In this document: positions 6,342 through 10,932 of the stretch, in pieces
Layout of the letters: every line of letters begins with the position of its first letter
Position numbering within the stretch: the stretch's first letter is position 1
Source of the DNA: an uncultured Eubacterium sp.
Lineage (GTDB): Bacteria > Bacillota > Clostridia > Lachnospirales > Lachnospiraceae
Direction: 5' to 3'
NCBI GenBank assembly: GCA_900545725.1
Contig: URAI01000081.1
Coordinates: 1 to 10,932, forward strand
DNA length: 10,932 nt
Program-made: the position numbers and the translations under genes
The notes under the pieces: model-generated
The model's database searches: none
Seen by the model: only the letters and a program-made list of their open reading frames with translations
Told to the model about the DNA's origin: nothing

Positions 6342-7004
6342 TTATATAACTCTTTCCTTGTTTATGACAAGACAGAATTCTACACACAGCTTTTCGGCTG
6401 CTTTGCGGCACAGAATCATCCTGTCTAAGAATATTTCAAAATAATCCATTACTGAACATATCTTTTTATCTAGTTGTATCTTTACTACAATTCTCTTTTT
6501 ATTCTCTACTTTAACCTTACTTTCTTTTACAGCAAAGTTAACCCTGTCATGCTGGTCAAATGTAGTACTATCCTGATTTCTTACCCTGCTGCTCCTTACA
6601 TCAGTCTTATCTGCAATAATCAGTGCAGCAGTCACAGCATCAACCGGATATGCTGTATTTTCATCATGATTACCGATTGCCGTTATAACCTGTGCAATAT
6701 CACCAGCTTCCATGCCCATATTATCAAGAAGTCTGTATGCCATAACAGCTCCCGATTGTGCATGATCTGTCCTGTTAATGACATTTCCTATATCATGCAT
6801 ATAACCGGCAATCTTAGCCAGTTCTATATCTCTTTTGCTAAACATAAGCTCTTCAAGAATCATGCCTGCAACCTGTGTAACCTTTCCGGCATGAATAAAA
6901 CTATGCTCTGTATATCCAAGCTGTGCAAGCGTCATATCTGCCTTTTCAATAAATATTGCAATCTGTTCATTTTTAATAACATCTTCGTAACTTACTTTCA
7001 CTTT
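6342..7004 (-). CDS. HD-domain phosphohydrolase
   Basis: The protein of about 220 residues has a full HD-domain metal set. Counting from the GTG at 7013 these are His41 (FIHAGKV), His73-Asp74 (YMHDIGN), His84 (DHAQSG), His116 (GNHDE) and Asp135 (ADKTDVRSSR). Such proteins hydrolyse phosphate esters of nucleotides or similar molecules with metal help; the substrate is not evident. The C-terminal part (about 150-223) has no motif I recognise. I prefer the GTG at 7004: the SD-like AAGGGTGGTGAT lies just ahead of it with good spacing, while the GTG at 7013 would overlap the SD. The stop is 39 nt from the preferred start of the PIN-PhoH gene on the same strand, so they are likely co-transcribed. 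No clear promoter was found upstream. Confidence 0.82.
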   Translation of the reverse strand, partial: KVKVSYEDVIKNEQIAIFIEKADMTLAQLGYTEHSFIHAGKVTQVAGMILEELMFSKRDIELAKIAGYMHDIGNVINRTDHAQSGAVMAYRLLDNMGMEAGDIAQVITAIGNHDENTAYPVDAVTAALIIADKTDVRSSRVRNQDSTTFDQHDRVNFAVKESKVKVENKKRIVVKIQLDKKICSVMDYFEIFLDRMILCRKAAEKLCVEFCLVINKERVI

Positions 7005-7197
7005 AATCACCACCCTTATAATTTTAATTATAAATGTCTGTATTTCCTCTCTGCTATCATAATAACGAAAAATATATCTGAATATTATGTAAAATCTTAT
7101 TTAAACCTGTTTCAAAATTTGCCCGCTTAATGTAATCTTTTGCCATCGGCTGAATCCTGACTGAAACAATATTGTTTTCCCACCTTATAGAGAAAGA

Positions 7198-7249
7198 GAC
7201 ACATTTTAAAGCAATTTTCAGGTGACATATTTTAAAGTAATTTTCAGGT
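7198..7249. repeat. Tandem 26-bp repeat, two copies
   Basis: Two directly adjacent 26-bp units (7198-7223 and 7224-7249) both run from GACA to AATTTTCAGGT and agree at 24 of 26 positions; both differences are C/T. The second copy ends at the first base of the thrS -35 box. A 14-bp palindrome, AAACAATATTGTTT, lies nearby at 7164-7177. The repeat could bind a regulator of thrS. It could also be a remnant insertion-sequence end: IS21-type ends carry repeats of this general look. No transposase remnant was seen. Confidence 0.65.
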
Positions 7250-7277
7250 TGCAAACTTACATGCATTGTGATATTAT
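7249..7277 (+). promoter_or_regulatory. Probable thrS promoter
   Basis: TTGCAA (7249-7254), 17 nt, then TATTAT (7272-7277) is a reasonable sigma-A promoter. Transcription would begin near 7284, just ahead of the T-box leader. The -35 box abuts the tandem repeat. No better pair was found between the repeat and Stem I. Confidence 0.55.
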
Positions 7278-7283
7278 GTTCAC

Positions 7284-7623
7284 AAATCGTTGCAGTTTGT
7301 ATTCTTATGGCTCTAAAGCTATCCTACATCCGGCAGCAATAAATCAATAAAGACCATGATGGAGAAAGTAATGCCTGTTAAACATACAGAGAGAACAGCA
7401 TATGGTGAAAGCTGTTTATGTAAGACTTTCATGAAGACCACTCCTGAGTTGTGCGTGAATAATATCTATATTTAAGCGTTACCGTATGACTGCGTTAAAG
7501 TCTGTGCAGATTACTGCACCTGAGTTAAACATAAGGTGGAACCGTGTATTATAACTATTATTATATGTAGTATGTATGCACCCTTAAGATATACTTAAAG
7601 TGTATCCCAGGGGTGCATTTTTT
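7284..7623 (+). promoter_or_regulatory. T-box riboswitch, threonine-specific, controlling thrS
   Basis: The leader senses uncharged tRNA-Thr and switches between terminator and antiterminator. Stem I parts visible are helix GGAG/CTCC (7361-7364 and 7441-7444), loop-E AGTA (7367-7370), AGAGAG (7388-7393) and the distal hairpin CAGC/GCTG (7396-7399 and 7411-7414) with GGTGAAA in its loop. On the 3' side of the specifier loop, ACC (7437-7439) is followed by the expected purine A7440. ACC is a threonine codon, in agreement with the downstream gene. The T-box AAGGTGGAACCGTG (7533-7546) forms an antiterminator: AAGG with CCTT (7582-7585), GTGTAT (7544-7549) with ATGCAC (7576-7581), leaving the canonical 7-nt bulge TGGAACC. 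The 3' arm is shared with the terminator. The exact 5' end is inferred from the promoter. Confidence 0.94.
7576..7623 (+). terminator. T-box-controlled terminator
   Basis: ATGCACCC (7576-7583) pairs perfectly with GGGTGCAT (7611-7618) and is followed by TTTTT before G7624. Bases 7576-7585 are alternatively taken by the antiterminator, so formation depends on tRNA-Thr charging. Confidence 0.92.
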
Positions 7624-7745
7624 GTATATTAAACTGTGTGAAGAATGAGCTTATCAGTATGATTTTTCATACTAATCCTTATTTCTGAGCATCTTTTGCT
7701 GCGAAGCGGCAAAGTTAATTTCGCACAGGCAGTTTTTCTTCTGGC

Positions 7746-7781
7746 ATCAATGATTATTTGTTTGCCAAGAAACAATAACCA
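7746..7781 (+). repeat. Copy B of a sequence shared with the ttdA-ttdB gap
   Basis: ATCAATGATTATTT through GAAACAATAACCA matches 1070-1106 at 29 of 36 aligned positions with one gap. The differing bases lie mostly in the hairpin loop, and the stem can form in both copies. Here the repeat is transcribed as part of the thrS leader. Confidence 0.5.
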
Positions 7782-7802
7782 GCTCACGTGTGAACTTTGG
7801 AT

Positions 7803-7826
7803 AATAAGCTATCAGGCTTATTTTTT
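7803..7826 (+). terminator. Possible second weak terminator in the thrS leader
   Basis: AATAAGC (7803-7809) pairs with GCTTATT (7816-7822) over a 6-nt loop, and six T's run from 7821 to 7826. The stem is AT-rich, so it may only pause polymerase. It lies 67 nt before the thrS start. Confidence 0.35.
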
Positions 7827-7892
7827 CACATCACATTCTGACAATATGTCTGATTATTAAAACGCCGTAACCCGGCAGAATGGAGAATTAAA

Positions 7893-9656
7893 ATGGTAGA
7901 TTTCAGAGAAGATGAAAATCTTAACACACTTAACCACTCATGTGCCCATTTAATGGCACAGGCAGTAAAACACCTTTACCCACAGGCAAAGTTCTGGGTA
8001 GGTCCTGTAGTTGCAGAAGGCTTTTATTATGATATTGACCTTGGTGATGCAGCTATCAAAGATGACGATATCGCAGCTATTGAAAAGGAAATGAAAAAGA
8101 TTGCAAAATCAGGTAAGAAGATTATACGCCGTGAAGTTTCAAAAGCAGAAGCTCTTGAAATGTTCAAGGATGACGAATATAAGCTCGACCTTATTGCAGA
8201 TCTGGATGATGGCAATATTACTGTATATGATCAGGGCGATTTTACAGACCTTTGCCGCGGACCTCACGTTGACAATGTCAAACTTTGCAGAAACTTTAAA
8301 TTAATTAAGCACTCTGGTGCATACTGGAAAGGTGATTCTAATAACAAGGTTCTTCAAAGAATCTATGGTGTATGTTTCCCAACTGCCGAAGAGCTTGAAG
8401 CCCATCTTCAGCTCCTTGAGGAAGCTAAGGAACGTGACCACAGAAAGATTGGTAAGGACATGCAGTTATTTATGGTTGACGATCTTATCGGACGTGGACT
8501 TCCTATGTTCCTTCCAAAGGGATACACTGTATGGCAGGAGCTTGAAAATTATATTAAAGAAAAGGAAAGAAAGCTCGGCTATCTTCATGTTATGACACCT
8601 TGCGTAGGTACAGTTAATCTGTATAAGACATCAGGTCACTGGGATCATTACAAGGAAAACATGTTCCCAGCAATGGAAGTTGAAGGCGAATCATTTGTAT
8701 TAAGACCTATGAACTGCCCTCACCATATGATGATATATGCCAACAGAATGCATTCATATAAAGATCTTCCTATGAGAATCGGTGAAATAGCACATGATTT
8801 CAGATTTGAAGCAAGTGGTACTTTAAAGGGTATTGAAAGAGGACGTCATTTCTGTCAGAATGATGCGCATATCTTCGTTACACCTGAACAGATTGAACAG
8901 GAATTTGCAAACGTTGTTGATCTTATTTTCAATACTTATAAGGATTTCAATATTACAGATTACCGTTGTGTACTTTCTCTTAGAGATCCTAAGGATACAA
9001 CTAAGTATCATCAGGATGATGAGATGTGGGATAAGGCTGAAAATGCTCTTAGAACAGTTCTTAATGATATCGGTATTGAATATACTGAAGAAATCGGTGA
9101 AGCTGCCTTTTATGGTCCTAAGCTTGATGTTAATGTTAAACCTGCCGTTGGTAATGAATATACACTTTCAACATGCCAGCTTGATTTCTGTCTTCCGGCT
9201 AAGTTTAACCTGACATATGTTGATAAAGACGGCGAAAAGAAGACTCCTGTTGTTCTTCACAGAGCTATTCTTGGTTCACTTGACAGATTTATGGCATATA
9301 TCCTTGAAGAAACTAAGGGTAATCTTCCTCTTTGGTTAGCTCCTGTTCAGGCAAGAGTTCTTCCTGTTAAAGATAATGATGAGGAATTATCAGCTTATGC
9401 CAAGAAGGTATACGATGCCCTCGATGCTAAGAATATAAGGGTTGAAATAGATGACCGTTCAGAAAAGCTCGGCTACCGTATGCGTGAAGGTCAGATTCAG
9501 AAGGTTCCATATCTTCTTGTACTTGGTAACAATGAAAAAGATGCCAATACAGTATCTTTCAGATTACATGGTGAACAAAAGACAACAACATTACCACTTG
9601 ATGAATTTGTTGATAAGCTTGTCAATGAGATTAAGACTAAAGGTCATAATGAATAA
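7893..9656 (+). CDS. thrS: Threonyl-tRNA synthetase lacking the N-terminal TGS domain
   Basis: This cytoplasmic class II synthetase charges tRNA-Thr. It has 587 residues against about 640 for E. coli ThrRS. The missing part is the TGS domain: the protein begins directly with the editing domain, whose sites are His15 and His19 (HSCAHLMAQ) and Cys121 and His125 (CRGPH). The catalytic core follows (about 190-480), with zinc ligands Cys275 (NCPHH), His326 (DAHIF) and His456 (LHRAILGS). Motif 2 is RFEASGTLKGIERGRHF and motif 3 is GSLDRFMAYI. The anticodon-binding domain is at about 485-587. The start at 7893 has TGGAGA upstream, and an in-frame stop at 7851 rules out a longer N-terminus. Expression is governed by the T-box leader. 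TGS-less ThrRS is known in Clostridia, so this is not damage. Confidence 0.96.
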   Translation: MVDFREDENLNTLNHSCAHLMAQAVKHLYPQAKFWVGPVVAEGFYYDIDLGDAAIKDDDIAAIEKEMKKIAKSGKKIIRREVSKAEALEMFKDDEYKLDLIADLDDGNITVYDQGDFTDLCRGPHVDNVKLCRNFKLIKHSGAYWKGDSNNKVLQRIYGVCFPTAEELEAHLQLLEEAKERDHRKIGKDMQLFMVDDLIGRGLPMFLPKGYTVWQELENYIKEKERKLGYLHVMTPCVGTVNLYKTSGHWDHYKENMFPAMEVEGESFVLRPMNCPHHMMIYANRMHSYKDLPMRIGEIAHDFRFEASGTLKGIERGRHFCQNDAHIFVTPEQIEQEFANVVDLIFNTYKDFNITDYRCVLSLRDPKDTTKYHQDDEMWDKAENALRTVLNDIGIEYTEEIGEAAFYGPKLDVNVKPAVGNEYTLSTCQLDFCLPAKFNLTYVDKDGEKKTPVVLHRAILGSLDRFMAYILEETKGNLPLWLAPVQARVLPVKDNDEELSAYAKKVYDALDAKNIRVEIDDRSEKLGYRMREGQIQKVPYLLVLGNNEKDANTVSFRLHGEQKTTTLPLDEFVDKLVNEIKTKGHNE

Positions 9657-9721
9657 TATTCCAAATAGCTTTTAAGACTTAAAATCTATTGAACTTTATA
9701 ACTCTAAAGTATTCATTTATC

Positions 9722-9758
9722 AAAAATCCCTATAAGGTTAAACCTTATGGGGATTTTT
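9722..9758 (+). terminator. Rho-independent terminator of thrS (bidirectional)
   Basis: A 17-bp stem includes AAAAATCCC/GGGATTTTT and ATAAGGT/ACCTTAT with one T-G pair and a 3-nt TAA loop. A-run and T-run flank the stem, so it can work from both sides. It begins 65 nt past the thrS stop. Confidence 0.9.
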
Positions 9759-9802
9759 AATATACACAAGTCTATTAGTTTTATATTAAATATCTGAACT
9801 CA

Positions 9803-9839
9803 AAAAAGCCACCTTCCAAAAACTGGAAGATGGCTTTTT
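9803..9839 (-). terminator. Rho-independent terminator of tuf (possibly bidirectional)
   Basis: AAAAAGCCA-C-CTTCCA pairs with TGGAAG-A-TGGCTTTTT, with one C/A mismatch and the 5-nt loop AAAAC. Read leftward it ends in TTTTTT, 92 nt past the tuf stop. Together with the thrS terminator it separates two convergent genes. A further small TAGTGT/ACACTA inverted repeat (9858-9872) lies between it and tuf. Confidence 0.9.
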
Positions 9840-9931
9840 CTCAACCGTCCGAACTATTAGTGTAAAACACTATTAAAAATATATTATATATATTTATAAA
9901 TAATCTACTAAACTATTAAGCTAAATTAGAA

Positions 9932-10932
9932 TTATTCAATAATTGTAGCAACAGCACCTGAACCAACTGTACGTCCACCTTCACGGATAGCGAAACGAAG
10001 ACCCTGCTCCATAGCTACGTTGTGGATAAGTTCAACTGTCATTTCTACGTTATCACCAGGCATGCACATTTCTGTACCAGCTGGAAGTTCACAAACACCA
10101 GTAACATCAGTTGTTCTGAAGTAGAACTGTGGTCTGTAGTTGTTGAAGAATGGAGTATGACGTCCACCTTCGTCCTTTGTTAATACATAAACCTGAGCTG
10201 TAAACTTGTGATGTGGTGTGATTGAACCTGGCTTACAAAGAACCTGACCTCTCTGGATCTCATCTCTCTGAACACCTCTAAGAAGAGCACCGATGTTATC
10301 ACCTGGCTGTGCTTCGTCAAGGAGCTTTCTGAACATTTCGATACCAGTTACAACAACCTTACGGATGTCTTCATGGATACCAACGATTTCAACTTCTTCA
10401 TTAACGTGAAGGATACCTCTTTCTACTCTACCAGTAGCAACAGTACCACGACCTGTGATAGAGAATACATCTTCTACAGGCATAAGGAATGGCTTATCTG
10501 TATCTCTTTCTGGATCTGGAACATATTCATCAATTGTGTGCATAAGTTCAAGAATCTTATCGCCCCATTCGCTGTTTGGATCTTCAAGAGCCTTAAGAGC
10601 TGAACCTCTGATGATTGGTGTATCATCGCCTGGGAAGTCATACTCGTTAAGAAGTTCTCTGATTTCCATTTCTACTAATTCAAGAAGTTCTTCATCATCA
10701 ACCATATCACACTTGTTCATGAATACAACGATGTAAGGAACACCTACCTGACGAGCAAGAAGGATATGTTCTCTTGTCTGAGCCATAACACCATCAGTAG
10801 CAGCAACAACAAGGATACCAGCATCCATCTGAGCTGCACCAGTGATCATGTTCTTAACGTAATCAGCATGTCCTGGACAGTCAACGTGTGCATAATGTCT
10901 CTTCTCTGTTTCGTACTCAACGTGAGCTGTAG
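9932..10932 (-). CDS. tuf: Translation elongation factor Tu (5' end outside window)
   Basis: EF-Tu is the GTPase that delivers aminoacyl-tRNA to the ribosome. About 333 of some 397 residues are present. The frame runs unbroken to the right edge, and about 65 N-terminal residues, including the P-loop, lie outside. Visible GTPase motifs are DCPGH (G3, encoded near 10870), NKCDMVD (G4) and GSALKAL (G5). Domains 2 and 3 follow, with GRGTVATGRVERG, MFRKLLDEAQPGDN, GGRHTPFFNNYRPQFYFRTTDVTG and LRFAIREGGRTVGSG. An internal ATG at 10849 is not the start, because EF-Tu sequence (HVEYETEKRHYAHVDCPGH) continues upstream of it. The gene is followed by a strong terminator. It is usually co-transcribed with fusA, which would lie to the right. 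Confidence 0.97.
   Translation of the reverse strand, partial: TAHVEYETEKRHYAHVDCPGHADYVKNMITGAAQMDAGILVVAATDGVMAQTREHILLARQVGVPYIVVFMNKCDMVDDEELLELVEMEIRELLNEYDFPGDDTPIIRGSALKALEDPNSEWGDKILELMHTIDEYVPDPERDTDKPFLMPVEDVFSITGRGTVATGRVERGILHVNEEVEIVGIHEDIRKVVVTGIEMFRKLLDEAQPGDNIGALLRGVQRDEIQRGQVLCKPGSITPHHKFTAQVYVLTKDEGGRHTPFFNNYRPQFYFRTTDVTGVCELPAGTEMCMPGDNVEMTVELIHNVAMEQGLRFAIREGGRTVGSGAVATIIE

Larger units (their letters stand above)
7624..7892 (+). other. Long structured thrS leader downstream of the T-box
   Basis: Between the T-box terminator and thrS lie 269 nt without an open frame. Inverted repeats are AGTATGA/TCATACT (7656-7673), TTTGCTGC-GAA-GCGGCAAA (7695-7713, one G-U pair), a TTAT.TGTTT/AAACAATAA hairpin (7754-7778), AATAAGC/GCTTATT followed by T's (7803-7826) and a small GCCG/CGGC stem (7864-7876). 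CAAAGTT (7710-7716) can also pair with AACTTTG (7793-7799), and CACA (7724-7727) with TGTG (7789-7792), enclosing the central hairpin. This long-range stem shares four bases with the 7695-7713 hairpin, so the two partly exclude each other. The role is unknown: a second regulatory layer, an inserted repeat or an mRNA stability element. Confidence 0.5.

Noticed and set aside
6474..7130. A 218-codon plus-strand frame opposite the HD gene
   Set aside because: It is antisense to a gene with complete HD motifs; its Cys-, Tyr- and Asn-rich composition is that of a shadow frame.
7198..7249. CRISPR-like repeat
   Set aside because: Only two units, directly adjacent with no spacer, and no cas genes nearby.
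7057..7266. A 69-codon minus-strand frame upstream of the HD gene
   Set aside because: No Shine-Dalgarno site precedes its ATG, and much of it simply translates the 26-bp tandem repeat and the thrS promoter region.
7284..7623. Leader peptide attenuation of thrS
   Set aside because: No threonine-rich short frame is apparent, while the Stem I motifs, specifier ACC and T-box sequence explain the terminator fully.
10455..10736. A 93-codon plus-strand frame inside tuf
   Set aside because: Antisense to highly conserved EF-Tu sequence, with serine-rich content caused by the codon pattern of the other strand.

Overview
The window looks like chromosomal DNA of an AT-rich Firmicute. An anaerobic Clostridia member of the Lachnospiraceae type fits best. 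The basis is low GC, strong Shine-Dalgarno sites, a T-box-controlled thrS, a threonyl-tRNA synthetase without a TGS domain, and an oxygen-labile iron-sulfur dehydratase. The family assignment is inference, because no rRNA gene lies in view.

Left part (about 1-5290, leftward). A C4-dicarboxylate module, read from right to left: two GntR-type regulators overlapping by ATGA (5215 to 3954), an SLC13/DASS-type permease (3546-2281), and the alpha and beta subunits of a class I Fe-S hydro-lyase (2110-1208 and 986-360). The two subunits match L(+)-tartrate dehydratase TtdA/TtdB in length and motifs better than two-subunit fumarase. The likely job is uptake of tartrate or a related dicarboxylate, dehydration to oxaloacetate, and control by the GntR pair. 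A 12-bp site, AATGGATACATT, sits just downstream of the permease promoter and again between permease and ttdA, in opposite orientation. The regulator pair has its own consensus promoter with TTGTATACAA at the expected transcription start. Left of the ttdB terminator is a leftward promoter followed by a leader that may precede an rRNA operon outside the window.

Middle part (5330-7004, leftward). An HD-domain phosphohydrolase is followed by a PIN-PhoH (YlaK-type) gene. The PhoH gene carries an internal deletion: the frame ends shortly after Walker A, and the family's last 19 residues are still readable in another frame just downstream.

Right part (7198-10932). A 26-bp tandem repeat leads into a promoter and a complete T-box riboswitch with threonine specifier ACC. 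Then come 270 nt of further structured leader, thrS (rightward), and two back-to-back terminators. The 3' five-sixths of tuf (EF-Tu, leftward) runs off the right edge.

Most genes are of known families. The points most worth a second look are the PhoH deletion, the inverted pair of operator copies in the tartrate module, the asymmetric coupled GntR pair, and a structured sequence element shared by the ttdA-ttdB gap and the thrS leader.
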